64,000 bases of DNA, taken from contig NZ_FOEP01000017.1 in assembly GCF_900110775.1 (NCBI RefSeq), positions 1 through 64,000 on the forward strand, in the 5' to 3' direction. Every line of letters starts with the position of its first letter. Position 1 is the first letter of the stretch. The position numbers and the translations under genes were made by a program. This DNA is from Thalassovita taeanensis (GTDB lineage: Bacteria > Pseudomonadota > Alphaproteobacteria > Rhodobacterales > Rhodobacteraceae). Below, in pieces: positions 8,661 through 17,539 of this stretch. The notes beneath the pieces are model-generated. The model saw nothing but the letters and a program-made list of their open reading frames with translations. It was not told the origin of the DNA and ran no database searches.

Positions 8661-11600
8661 GCGGCGGCATCCGCGGCGCTGGTGCCAACGGGATGTTCGT
8701 CAAGGACCCGCGCCAGCACGTCAATGCCGTCCACCGGGATGAACACCCGCGTCTTCCACTGAATCACCTCGGTGAAACAGCCCATCGCCTTCAGCCCTGG
8801 CAGGGCCGCGCCCAACGCACCGATCAATTCGAGCCGCGGCTGTCCCATGACCAGCGAGCGGCGCAGTTGGTAGCCACCAAGAAGGTTCAGGGATGTCCTT
8901 GCATCCATGACCGCGCCGAACACCTCTTGCGGCGACATCTCGATCTGGCAGTCGAGCCCAAGGCGCGCGTAGACATTGAGAAGCTGCTCCTGGCTGACCA
9001 GACGGCCGATGGCGCGTTCCCCATCCTCAGTCTGCAGGCGATAGATGCGCATGTTGTCGGCGGGCAGCCGGTCCCAGATCGGCAAGAGCAACCCGCAGAT
9101 CAGCGTGACCCTCGAGGTGGTGAACTCCGGCACCGCCTCGACCTCGGCCTGCCAGAGCTGTTCGAACATCCCATCATCGATCTCTTCCCAATGCGATTTC
9201 GAGAACTCGGAAAGGGCGAGGATCTCGGTGGCCATGGGCCGCAGCAGTTTCACCCGCAGGATCGGCACACCGTCCTCATCCATGAAGGCCGGCGCCTTCA
9301 CCATCAGGGCCGCGCGTTTGGAGGAGGTGTTCCAGCACAGCGTCGCGCCCTTCGTGTCCGCGCAGATCTGTCTGACCCGGGACAGGGTCAGCGGATCGTT
9401 GCGATCGGTGCAATCGACGGTGAGCGCGGTGGCTATGGCCCCCGTCGCCTCATGCTCGAAGATCACCTTGCGGTCGGTGATCACGAATTTCTCGGCCTTG
9501 AGCGTCTCAAGACCCGCATCGAGCGTGCCTGCCTGACGCGCATCTTCGATGATGGCCGAAAGGAACCCGCCGAAGGCCTCGAAGATCGCGTCCTGCATGT
9601 CGATCCGGAGCGCGAGGCAGCGGTTCAGGAACTGCTGAATCGGCGGCAGGGTCTCTTTCATGGTGCCATCCGCCTCATCGAGCGTCAGCCCGGTCATCTC
9701 CTGGAACTTTGCATAGGAGCAGGCCTCGATCTTGCCCGCGCGCAGCTTGTAGAAAAACTGGCGCAGCGCCGCCCGCGCATAGGGGCTTTCCAGATTGTCC
9801 TCGGCGCGGAACATGTTCTGACCGCCGGTCTCGCGCTGCCCCTTGGTGATCGCGCCAAGCGTGTCGAGGCGACGCGCGATCGTGGAGAGAAACCGCTTCT
9901 CGCCTTTCACATTGGTCGCGACGGGGCGGAAGAGTGGCGGCTGCGCCTGGTTTGTGCGGTTGGTGCGTCCAAGCCCCTGGATCGCATTGTCGGCCTTCCA
10001 GCCGGGCTCCAGCAGGTAATGCACCCGCAGGCGCTGGTTCTTGGCCCCAAGATCGGCGTGGTAGCTGCGTCCCGTGCCCCCAGCATCCGAAAAGATCAGG
10101 ATGCGCTTGGCATCGTCCATGAAGGCTTGGGTTTCACCAAGGTTCGAGGAGCCGGGGCGGTTCTCGACCTTGAGCCGCCCTTCACGCGTTTTCACTATGC
10201 GCCGCTTGCGACCCGTGACCTCAGCTACAGCGTCCCCGCCGAAATGCCACAGGATCTGGTCGAGCGCGCCTTGCACCGGGGCGAGGGCCCCAAGATGCTC
10301 GACAAGATCATCCCGCCGCTGCTCCGCCTCGCGGCAGATGATCGGATTGCCGTCGCCATTGAGGGCGGGGCGAGACCGCAGATCGCCGTTTTCGTCTGTG
10401 TAAGGCTCAAAAAGCTGAGTCGGGAAGCTGTGCATCAGGTAGTCCATGATGTTCTCACGCGGTGTAAAATCGACCTGCAGATCGTCCCACTCGGAGGGCG
10501 GGATGTCTTCGAGGCGCCGTTCCATCACCGCCTCGCTGGTCGAGACCACCTGAATCACCGCCGAATGACCCGCCGCCAGGTCGGCGTCGATCGCGCGGAT
10601 CAGCGAGGGGCATTTCATGGCGGTGATGAGATGGTTGAAGAAGCGCTGCTTGTTGCTCTCGAAGGCGGAGCGCGCGGCGGATTTCGCCTGGGGGTTGAGC
10701 GTGCCGGTCTCGGAGGAAATGCCAGACGCTTGAAGGGCTGCCTCGAGGTTGGTGTGGATGATCTGATACGCATCGGCATAGCTGTCATAGATCGCGATCT
10801 GTGCGGGTGAGAGTTCATGCACCAGCATTTCGTATTCGACCCCGGCGTAAGAGAGGGACCGCGCGAGATAGAGCCCAAGCGCCTTCAGGTCGCGCGAGAT
10901 CATCTCCATGGCAGCGATGCCCCCGGCTTCCATCGCGGCGACAAACTCGGCCCGCGTCACGAAAGGGAAATCCCCAGTGCCCCAGAGACCGAGGCGCGAA
11001 GCATAAGCGAGATTGCCGACGACCGTGGCACCGGTGGCCGAGACGTAGAGCACGCGAGCATCAGGCACGGCATTTTGCAATGCGAGACCAGCGAGACCCT
11101 GCTGGGAGGCCTTCTTGTCGCCGCGGTCGGACTTTTCGCCGGCGGCATTCGCCATGGCGTGGCTCTCATCGAAAGCAATGACCCCGTCGAACCCGTCGCC
11201 GAGCCAAGACGTCACCTGGTCGAGGCGGGAGGCTTTGCCCTCGCGTTCGGCCGAACGCAGCGTGGCATAGGTGACGAAGAGGATACCCTCGGGCAGGCGG
11301 ATATCGCTGCCCTGGCGGAACTTCGAGAGCGGCACGATATCGCCCTCGCGCCCCCCGAGCGCCATCCAGTCGCGCCGCGCATCTTCGATGAGCTTGTCGC
11401 TTTTTGAGACCCAGACCGCCCTGCGGCGGCCTTGTAGCCAATTGTCGAGGATGATGCCCGCAACTTGCCGGCCCTTGCCGCAGCCGGTGCCATCGCCCAA
11501 GAACCAGCCCTTGCGCAGGCGGAAGGCGCCCTCGTCACCCTCGGCCGCTGCCATCAGATGGCCTTCGATCTCGCCGCGCTTGAACCAGCCCTTCAGGTGC

Positions 11601-13054
11601 GTCTCATGGGCATTGCCAGCATAGATGACGCTTTCGAGCTGTGGAGCAGAGAGGAGGCCATCCTCGACGAGGGTCTTCGGCAGAACCGGGCGGTAGGTCG
11701 GCACGGGCGGCGGGACCGAGGCCATGGCGGCGGATTGCACCAGCGCGGTCGGATGTTCCGCCGCGCCGTCGATCCGGATCCCTTGAAGGTCATAGGCCTC
11801 GTAGACCGTGTCCTGTAGCGTACCCTCTGGTTCGCTCCAGGCTTTTGGCAAGTAGTCGAGCGGGGCCGTGTCGATGTCATCGAAAGGGTGCTTCGCGCGT
11901 TCCTCGGCGAGGGCGCGGGTTTCGTGACGGGCGGCGTTGCGCAGGGCGTGCAGGTTGGAGCGGCTCGAGTGGTTCGGAACCGACAGGGCCGATGTGGTGG
12001 GGCAGGGCGGAGGGTTGCGGCGCTCGGGGCAATGGGTGAGCACTGCGGAGAGAAGTTCGGCCGTGGTCGCGCAGATCGGATGATAGGCGGCCTCGATATC
12101 GCCCAGAGCGGTCTCTTCCGCGCCGACAGTCCACTTGTCGATCACGGTGAGCCGCGTGTCGACCGTGGTGCCATGTCGCGCGAAGACCTTGCCCTCAATC
12201 GCGGCGGAAAACACCACATCGGCGCTTGAAGCGATCCGCTGAAAGGTCGACTGGAAGGATTTGGTGGAGGGGCGGAAGCTCTCGCCAGTGATGACGACAA
12301 GACGTCCACCTGGCATTAGGCGCGCCAGTGCAGACAGGACATGCTGACTGGTGGCCTGCCGAAACCGACCCTCGACATGATTGGCCACGGAGAATGGTGG
12401 GTTCATCACGATGACCGAGGGCAAGACCGACCGATTCAGCCGATCGTCGATCGACGCGGCATCGTGGTCTGATACGACGGCATCGGGGAACAGGTGTCCC
12501 AGCAGGGCGCGGCGGGTTTCAGCGAGTTCATTCAACGCTAGGCGGGTGCCGGCGACCCGGGCGAAGATCGCCAGCATGCCGGTGCCGGCCGAGGGCTCGA
12601 GCACGAGGTCATCGGCACGGAAACCCGCAGCCTGCGCAACGACGGCCGCAAGAGGCAGCGGCGTGGAGAATTGTTGCAAGCGCACGCTGTCTTCGGAGCG
12701 CCGCGTGTGGGACGGAGCCAGACTGGCGAGACGTTCGACCATAGTGAGGAAGGCCTGCGGCGAGGGTGCCTGCCGCTGCATCAGGGTTCCATAGCGCGAC
12801 AGCATCAGGATCTGGGCGATCTCGGCGGCCTCATAGGCGTCTTTCCAGACCCAGGCACCCCTGGTGTCGCTGGCGCCGAATGCCTCCTCCATTGCGGCGC
12901 GAAGCGTAGAGGCGTCGATGGGGTTACCCGCTTCGAACTGCGGCACAAGGGTTCTCGCAGCCAGCAACAGGCGTTGGGCGAAGCCAAGGGCCTCTGGCAG
13001 GGCAGGGGCTTTCGGCTCGCTTGCAAGTTGGACGGAATGGGGGTGAGTATTCAT
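8657..13054 (-). CDS. Methyltransferase/strawberry-notch-type helicase fusion
   Basis: Very large cytoplasmic protein of 1465 residues. Residues about 100-300 form an adenine-type DNA methyltransferase-like domain: LVLEPSAGTGMLAIFA (SAM-binding motif) and VIMNPPFSVAN (catalytic NPPF). Residues about 440-1200 are a superfamily 2 helicase of the strawberry-notch type: GDGTGCGKGRQVAGIIL (P-loop), IAFDESHAMANA (Walker B DESH), YVSATGATV, and GGTGRSYHAD with QGLGRTNR (motif VI). ATG at 13054 has CGGAG upstream. Such proteins are common on alphaproteobacterial plasmids and resemble the DarB antirestriction protein of phage P1 in domain plan, so protection of DNA during transfer is one possible role. 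Function here is inferred. Confidence 0.88.
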   Translation of the reverse strand: MNTHPHSVQLASEPKAPALPEALGFAQRLLLAARTLVPQFEAGNPIDASTLRAAMEEAFGASDTRGAWVWKDAYEAAEIAQILMLSRYGTLMQRQAPSPQAFLTMVERLASLAPSHTRRSEDSVRLQQFSTPLPLAAVVAQAAGFRADDLVLEPSAGTGMLAIFARVAGTRLALNELAETRRALLGHLFPDAVVSDHDAASIDDRLNRSVLPSVIVMNPPFSVANHVEGRFRQATSQHVLSALARLMPGGRLVVITGESFRPSTKSFQSTFQRIASSADVVFSAAIEGKVFARHGTTVDTRLTVIDKWTVGAEETALGDIEAAYHPICATTAELLSAVLTHCPERRNPPPCPTTSALSVPNHSSRSNLHALRNAARHETRALAEERAKHPFDDIDTAPLDYLPKAWSEPEGTLQDTVYEAYDLQGIRIDGAAEHPTALVQSAAMASVPPPVPTYRPVLPKTLVEDGLLSAPQLESVIYAGNAHETHLKGWFKRGEIEGHLMAAAEGDEGAFRLRKGWFLGDGTGCGKGRQVAGIILDNWLQGRRRAVWVSKSDKLIEDARRDWMALGGREGDIVPLSKFRQGSDIRLPEGILFVTYATLRSAEREGKASRLDQVTSWLGDGFDGVIAFDESHAMANAAGEKSDRGDKKASQQGLAGLALQNAVPDARVLYVSATGATVVGNLAYASRLGLWGTGDFPFVTRAEFVAAMEAGGIAAMEMISRDLKALGLYLARSLSYAGVEYEMLVHELSPAQIAIYDSYADAYQIIHTNLEAALQASGISSETGTLNPQAKSAARSAFESNKQRFFNHLITAMKCPSLIRAIDADLAAGHSAVIQVVSTSEAVMERRLEDIPPSEWDDLQVDFTPRENIMDYLMHSFPTQLFEPYTDENGDLRSRPALNGDGNPIICREAEQRRDDLVEHLGALAPVQGALDQILWHFGGDAVAEVTGRKRRIVKTREGRLKVENRPGSSNLGETQAFMDDAKRILIFSDAGGTGRSYHADLGAKNQRLRVHYLLEPGWKADNAIQGLGRTNRTNQAQPPLFRPVATNVKGEKRFLSTIARRLDTLGAITKGQRETGGQNMFRAEDNLESPYARAALRQFFYKLRAGKIEACSYAKFQEMTGLTLDEADGTMKETLPPIQQFLNRCLALRIDMQDAIFEAFGGFLSAIIEDARQAGTLDAGLETLKAEKFVITDRKVIFEHEATGAIATALTVDCTDRNDPLTLSRVRQICADTKGATLCWNTSSKRAALMVKAPAFMDEDGVPILRVKLLRPMATEILALSEFSKSHWEEIDDGMFEQLWQAEVEAVPEFTTSRVTLICGLLLPIWDRLPADNMRIYRLQTEDGERAIGRLVSQEQLLNVYARLGLDCQIEMSPQEVFGAVMDARTSLNLLGGYQLRRSLVMGQPRLELIGALGAALPGLKAMGCFTEVIQWKTRVFIPVDGIDVLARVLDEHPVGTSAADAAA

Positions 13055-13214
13055 CGGCAATCTCCGGGGTTGAGGGTGGATCCCCAGCCCACGCGCACTC
13101 TCTCACCCGGGAGGGGTCACCCCTCCCGCCCTGTCTCTCGCTCTTTTGGGCAGGTCCTAACAGCGCTCACAGAGAATGTGATTGCAACCGAACTTTCACT
13201 GGTAATTTGCAACC

Positions 13215-14126
13215 TTATTCATCCCCAGAGACCTTACTCTGGCAGGTCTCAATGAATGCCCGTAACGCGTTGGATGTAAACCGGTTGGGGTAGTAGAGCC
13301 TTGGCCCATCCAAAGGATGCCAGTGCTCTTTCAGGATCGGCACAAGCGTCTGTGCGCGAAAATCGCCCTCGAGCCAATTGCGGAACATGGCGATGATCCC
13401 CATTCCCGCCCGCGCATAACTCAACCCAGAGTTCAGGGCATTCACGCTGAGGACCAAGCGTGTGACAGGCTCGACCGTGATGGCCTTACCTCCGGCTTGC
13501 AATGTCCACGGGAGCAGAGGCCCACCCGGCAGGCGATATCGGATCGCATCATGGGTGGTCAGTTGTGCAGGAGTCTCTGGGCAACCATGTGCCTCCAAAT
13601 AGGCGGGCGAGGCGGCAAGCGCGATCTGCTGGCGGCGCGGTCCAATGGGGATGGAGATCATGTCCTTTTCAAGCGATGCGCCGTAGCGAATTCCCGCATC
13701 GCAATCAGACTCAATAATATCGACCAAGCCGTTGTCGACAACAAGCTCGACCTCCACAGCCGGGTGTTGATGCTGAAACGTGGCCAGAATAGGCGGCAGG
13801 ATATCGGGCATGACCGCGCCCGGCACATTGATCTTCAACCGGCCGCTCACACGACCCGTCGAATCCGCAGTTTCGGCACAAGCCGCGCGCACCTCGGCCA
13901 TCAGGGGCGCGATCCGTGCGGCCAGCGTTCGCCCTTGGTCCGTCGCCCGCATGCTGCGCGTCGTACGCAACAGGAGCGGGACACCGAGCTGTGTCTCGAT
14001 GCGGGACAGGGTCGTGCTGACGTTTGACGGCGCAACCCCGAGACGCCGCGCAGCCGCTCGAAAGCCCCCCTCGTCAAGGACCGTCAGAAACACGATCAGA
14101 TCGTCTTGGGATATATTGTTCTTCAT
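13215..14126 (-). CDS. LysR-family transcriptional regulator
   Basis: 303 residues from the ATG at 14126. The N-terminal winged helix-turn-helix is clear (DDLIVFLTVLDEGGFRAAARRLGVAPSNVSTTLSRIETQLG), followed by a substrate-binding domain starting near RLKINVPGAVMPDILPPIL. It is divergent from the NmrA-type gene at 14249, the usual arrangement for a LysR protein and its target. In the 122-base gap a GATA-N10-TATC inverted repeat (14143-14160) is a possible but weak binding site. The effector is unknown. Confidence 0.9.
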   Translation of the reverse strand: MKNNISQDDLIVFLTVLDEGGFRAAARRLGVAPSNVSTTLSRIETQLGVPLLLRTTRSMRATDQGRTLAARIAPLMAEVRAACAETADSTGRVSGRLKINVPGAVMPDILPPILATFQHQHPAVEVELVVDNGLVDIIESDCDAGIRYGASLEKDMISIPIGPRRQQIALAASPAYLEAHGCPETPAQLTTHDAIRYRLPGGPLLPWTLQAGGKAITVEPVTRLVLSVNALNSGLSYARAGMGIIAMFRNWLEGDFRAQTLVPILKEHWHPLDGPRLYYPNRFTSNALRAFIETCQSKVSGDE

Positions 14127-14248
14127 GGAGAACAGGCTATTCGATATTTGGCAGATTATCAAAGATATAAAGAACAGTGGATACTCTTGGTGTAACCAGC
14201 GCCGACCAACATTTGGGTCCGGCGGACAGAAATAGAAAGGACAAAGCC

Positions 14249-15112
14249 ATGTTGATCGTGACCGGGGCAACGGGCCAGCTTGGCCGCAAAATTGTTGAAA
14301 ATCTGCTGCATCACGTCGCCGCTGAGCGCATCGGGGTCAGTGTCCGCGACACCGCAAAAGCTGAGGCATTCGCGGCGCTTGGTGTGCGCGTACGCCAAGG
14401 CGACTATAACGATCCAGAGAGTTTGCGCCAGGCTTGGGACGGGGCCGAACGTTTGCTTCTCGTGTCTTCGAACGCTGCGGCGACTGACGGTAATCCTCTG
14501 GCGCAACACGCGACGGCCATCGACGTGGCCCGCGACATTGGGGTGGAGCGCATATTTTACACCAGTCAGGTGTCCAGTTCGCCGGACTCGCATTTCCCTC
14601 CGGGTCGCGATCATGCGGCAACGGAAGCGATGCTCGCGACATCGGGGCTGGCATGGACGGCCTTGCGCCACGGTTTTTACGCGGCGAGTGCCGTGATGAT
14701 GAATGCCAGGGGCTTGAAAGCCGGGCGATTGGCTGCCCCGCAAGATGGGAAAGTCGCCTGGACGACCCATGACGATCTCGCTGCGCTGGATGCGGCGCTG
14801 CTGGTGGGGCAGGAGGTGATTGACGGCCCGACGCCACCGTTGACCGGGGCGGAAGCGTTCGACCTTGCCGAGCTGGCGGAGCGCGCGGGTCAGATAAGGG
14901 GCAGGCCTGTCGAACGCGTTTTGATCAGCGAAGATGTCCTGCAAGCAAATGCGCGGGCCTCCGGTGTCCCGGAAGGCTCAATCGCCGTTATGTTGGGCTA
15001 CTACCGCGCGGCGCGGGCGGGTGAATTCTCAACCGTCGATCCCACGCTGTCACGTATCCTCGGGCGGGCTCCGCAGACGATGAGCGCCGTATTACAAGCC
15101 AGTCTCAGGTAG
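14249..15112 (+). CDS. NmrA-like NAD(P)-binding oxidoreductase (QOR2-like)
   Basis: 287-residue atypical short-chain dehydrogenase of the NmrA/quinone oxidoreductase type. The dinucleotide loop VTGATGQLGRKIVENLL opens the protein, GDYNDPESLRQAWDGAERLLLVSS follows near residues 55-80, and YTSQVSSSPDSHF and HGFYAASAVMMNARGLKAGRL sit in the expected places. It lacks the YxxxK pair of classical short-chain dehydrogenases, typical of this group. ATG at 14249 has GAAAGGA upstream. Probably controlled by the divergent LysR gene; substrate may be a quinone or electrophile. Confidence 0.85.
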   Translation: MLIVTGATGQLGRKIVENLLHHVAAERIGVSVRDTAKAEAFAALGVRVRQGDYNDPESLRQAWDGAERLLLVSSNAAATDGNPLAQHATAIDVARDIGVERIFYTSQVSSSPDSHFPPGRDHAATEAMLATSGLAWTALRHGFYAASAVMMNARGLKAGRLAAPQDGKVAWTTHDDLAALDAALLVGQEVIDGPTPPLTGAEAFDLAELAERAGQIRGRPVERVLISEDVLQANARASGVPEGSIAVMLGYYRAARAGEFSTVDPTLSRILGRAPQTMSAVLQASLR

Positions 15113-15237
15113 GGATCCTCTGTTGCTGTTCGAGAGACCTGCAGCCAGACATCGAACACAACCGAGTTCTAAAACCTGTTGATACCTCAGAGTGTTGAGC
15201 GTTTAGGGGCCCGAATCCGCCGATTGTGAAATCGCCA

Positions 15238-15322
15238 CAAAATAAAAAGGCGGCATCCGGGAGGAGGTGGATGCCGCCGATTATTCTGGATCAGCTCAGG
15301 GAGGAGGAGGAACTGATCACAT
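15238..15322 (-). ncRNA. Candidate cuckoo/CcsR-type small RNA with two CCUCCUCCC loops
   Basis: Read on the minus strand this stretch forms two successive hairpins. The first (15318-15289) has a 6-bp stem GATCAG/CTGATC; the second (15278-15249) has a perfect 10-bp stem GGCGGCATCC/GGATGCCGCC and runs into TTTTTATTTTG. Both loops contain exactly CCTCCTCCC (complement of 15299-15307 and 15259-15267). Two anti-Shine-Dalgarno loops, the second doubling as terminator, is the hallmark of the cuckoo RNAs and CcsR RNAs described in Rhodobacter and relatives. A promoter-like sequence lies directly upstream (15328-15356). Those RNAs usually follow a DUF1127 gene; none is seen here, so this would be an orphan plasmid copy. 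Confidence 0.7.
15241..15278 (-). terminator. Rho-independent terminator of the candidate small RNA
   Basis: Perfect 10-bp GC-rich stem with a 10-base loop, followed on the minus strand by TTTTTATTTT. It could also end read-through from the gene at 15455-16084. Confidence 0.8.
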
Positions 15323-15327
15323 GACTT

Positions 15328-15356
15328 AAGATAGGGGCCATGCTGCGCCTGCACAA
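15328..15356 (-). promoter_or_regulatory. Promoter for the candidate small RNA
   Basis: On the minus strand TTGTGC (15356-15351) and TATCTT (15333-15328) are spaced by 17 bases. A start about 7 bases downstream, near 15321, falls just before the first hairpin. Both sigma-70 and heat-shock sigma recognition would be compatible; known CcsR-type RNAs are stress induced. Confidence 0.5.
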
Positions 15357-15454
15357 TAGCTGCCCTATGTTATTTCTGCATTGCAGCATTGACGGAACAT
15401 CAAGCTTGCTAAGGCCGCGCTGTAAATCCTGCCCGCCGTAGTAGACCGATTTGC

Positions 15455-16084
15455 CTATGGGTGGGCCTGAGCCATATCGGAATTTGTTGACTGTTTCGGC
15501 TCATGATCAGGCACCGCACGCCGTGCCTCCGGCAAACAGTCGGTCACATAATCGCCGACGAACCCCCAGCAGGCATCGACCTCTTCGCCGTCCTGCTCAA
15601 TCACATAGCCATAGACCCGCCCGTCGAGATAGGCGTCGTAGCTGACGATTTCACCGCGCAGGATGTCTTCGGCCTTTTCACGCAGCGCCTTGGTGACGCG
15701 TTTCACGCCGAACTCTTTCCGGACCGCCTCGAGCGTCAAATAGACAAAACCGACCTGGCCCGAATCCCACGGACAGGGAAACCCGATGGTGTTCATCGCG
15801 AGTCCGGAATGATCGTAGAGAAACACGGGCAGAATGATTGCCCTGCGCTCGGCGCGGTCGCGCAACTGTTCCATAGAGAAATCACGCTGATCCAAAACGT
15901 CTGCGAGGTCACGCAAGAATGCCTCAGGGCTGTCGAACTGGTGGCTGTCGCCCAGCCGGTATCTCCGATGCCAACAGATCAGCGTTCCGAGGTTGGACCA
16001 CTCCCGTGGGCTCTCAGCATCCGGGTCGTGGTAGATCTTGATGGTGTGGCCCTGGTAGGCCTCCTCGTAAACGGGGTCATGCAT
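15455..16084 (-). CDS. Conserved plasmid hypothetical protein
   Basis: 209-residue soluble, acidic protein with no signal peptide. Notable blocks are GTLICWHRRYRLGDSHQF, LPVFLYDHSGLAMNTIGFPCPWDSGQVGFVYLT and DGRVYGYVIEQDGEEVDACWGFVGD. The pattern is familiar from hypothetical proteins on plasmids and phages, but I cannot name a characterised domain. It heads a run of small conserved genes on the same strand (15455-17920). Role unknown; accessory functions in plasmid establishment are possible but unproven. Confidence 0.7.
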   Translation of the reverse strand: MHDPVYEEAYQGHTIKIYHDPDAESPREWSNLGTLICWHRRYRLGDSHQFDSPEAFLRDLADVLDQRDFSMEQLRDRAERRAIILPVFLYDHSGLAMNTIGFPCPWDSGQVGFVYLTLEAVRKEFGVKRVTKALREKAEDILRGEIVSYDAYLDGRVYGYVIEQDGEEVDACWGFVGDYVTDCLPEARRAVPDHEPKQSTNSDMAQAHP

Positions 16085-16189
16085 GTCGATTTCCTTTCTT
16101 GAAACGCAATCGACCCGCCAGGCCGGTTAAGGCGTATGCGGGTCGATCTGGACGTGGTCAGGTGGTTGGTAAGTTTACCGTCCGGCGGA

Positions 16190-16666
16190 TTAGGCGGCGG
16201 CGCGGTTCTGGCGGTGTTGGACGTGCTCGACGGAGACTTTCAGGAGCCAATCCTCGAAACCGAGAATGGTCTGGTGATTGGAGACCGCCTCGATCCAGAC
16301 CGCGCGCGGATCGCTGCAAATCTGCGTCAGATCATTATCGATCCGGCCATTGGCCATCCACGGCTCCGGTTGGATGCGTCCGAGCCAGTCCGCCAGCGAC
16401 GGGATGCGCCCCTGGCAGTCTTCGCGCACATGCTGCTCACCAATCCAGCGGATCGGGACGACCCGGCCCGCGCTGTTGGTCAGGCTGCGCCCAAACAGTC
16501 GTTCGGCCTCGAAGATCCCGAGCGCGTGGTGCCGGTGTGCACGATGCGTAAAGATCGCGAGGTGCTCTTTGGATGAGTCAAACCAGTCATGCACGAACTG
16601 ATAGTCATCAGGCACACCGCCGAACTTTCGGGCAGAGCTTTCGGCGTGGTGGAGGGGATGTGCCAT
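16190..16666 (-). CDS. DUF6915-like small conserved protein
   Basis: 158 residues from the ATG at 16666. The N-terminus MAHPLHHAESSARKFGG, then DWFDSSKEHLAIFTHRAHRHHALGIFEAERLFG and PIRWIGEQHVREDCQGRIPSLADWL, fits a histidine-rich family annotated as DUF6915 as I remember it. The His-rich helix (HRAHRHHALGIFEAE) might bind a metal. It starts one base after the stop of the DUF6878-type gene, so the two are coupled. Function unknown. Confidence 0.7.
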   Translation of the reverse strand: MAHPLHHAESSARKFGGVPDDYQFVHDWFDSSKEHLAIFTHRAHRHHALGIFEAERLFGRSLTNSAGRVVPIRWIGEQHVREDCQGRIPSLADWLGRIQPEPWMANGRIDNDLTQICSDPRAVWIEAVSNHQTILGFEDWLLKVSVEHVQHRQNRAAA

Positions 16667-16667
16667 G

Positions 16668-17051
16668 TCAGAGCCCCTCGTGTTCGGTGGTGTTGGTCTC
16701 GATATAGCGGTTCGAGTGGCTGACATCGATCTTGTCCGCCTCGAGCGCCCAGGTCAGTTCGCCATAGCCGCCTTCGTTGTTCTCGAAGCCGGGACTCAGC
16801 GCATAGGCGAAGTCCCAGCCGAAGTCTTCGACCCTGCGCCGCAGGTCTTCTGTCAGGGCAATCGTGTCAGGTGTCACCACGACATCCTCGACATTGCCGG
16901 AATCGCCGTAGCCTTCGTATTGCACCTCGATGCTCCTCACACCGAGGGCGCGCAGCTCGGTAAGGAGCGCCGCGCGGGTCTGCACCCGCTGTTCGGCAGC
17001 ATGTCTCTGGGATTCGAGCATCTGAGCGTAGAAATCAGTCGCTTGTGTCAT
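16668..17051 (-). CDS. DUF6878-like small conserved protein
   Basis: 127 residues from the ATG at 17051. The central block ALGVRSIEVQYEGYGDSG, the segment VEDFGWDFAYALSPGFENNEGGYGELTW and the ending HSNRYIETNTTEHEGL define this plasmid family. Small, acidic and soluble, with no membrane segment. It lies directly upstream of the DUF6915-like gene and probably forms a transcription unit with its neighbours. No experimental role is known to me. Confidence 0.75.
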   Translation of the reverse strand: MTQATDFYAQMLESQRHAAEQRVQTRAALLTELRALGVRSIEVQYEGYGDSGNVEDVVVTPDTIALTEDLRRRVEDFGWDFAYALSPGFENNEGGYGELTWALEADKIDVSHSNRYIETNTTEHEGL

Positions 17052-17125
17052 GTTTTTGGTCCTTTGGAATTGAGGGGAGGGCGACCGTTGCACGAGGCCG
17101 CCCCCGAGGTTTCCTTTGGGGGGCT

Positions 17126-17422
17126 TCAGGCTGCAGCGTCGCCGCGTTTCTCAGCCGTCCGGTCAACGAGGTTGAAATAGAGATCCTCGGTCGCGCGTTT
17201 GAACCCAGGCGGTTTGCGCGGGGCGAGGCAACGCACCGAGGCGCTGCAGCTCTCACCGTGCTCCATCGCGAACTGCGTCACCTTGTCCATCAGATCATCC
17301 ATGCCCGCAGCCTGGACACGCTTCTCGGGGTAGCTCCCCAGCATCTGGAACTGTGTAACGACAAAGACGCCATCGCGATGTGCGGGGTAGAGGGTGATCT
17401 GGTAGTCGAGTGTCTTGGGCAT
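17126..17422 (-). CDS. Small conserved plasmid protein of unknown function
   Basis: 98 residues from the ATG at 17422 (MPKTLDYQITLYPAHRDGVF). The first half looks like a small beta-rich fold and the second contains two cysteines (GESCSASVRCLAPRKPPGF). It lies between the DUF6878-like and DUF3768 genes in the same orientation with gaps of about 75-120 bases. Not recognised; kept because of its codon pattern and operon position. Confidence 0.6.
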   Translation of the reverse strand: MPKTLDYQITLYPAHRDGVFVVTQFQMLGSYPEKRVQAAGMDDLMDKVTQFAMEHGESCSASVRCLAPRKPPGFKRATEDLYFNLVDRTAEKRGDAAA

Positions 17423-17539
17423 GTCTGGTCTCCTGCGGCGGGCGGGACGCAACCATCGCACCCCTTGGAAACCCGCCAGCGCGAAAGGACCGCCCTTTGT
17501 GCAAGGACGGTCCGGGGCGGTGAGTTGGGATTGGAGGCG

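Noticed and set aside
8528-10810. A 760-codon open frame on the plus strand
   Set aside because: It lies entirely opposite the methyltransferase-helicase and Toprim genes; its composition is the shadow of a high-GC gene and it has no recognisable domain.
14159-14944. A 261-codon minus-strand frame opposite the NmrA-type gene
   Set aside because: The plus-strand protein has clear motifs; this frame has none and no ribosome site.
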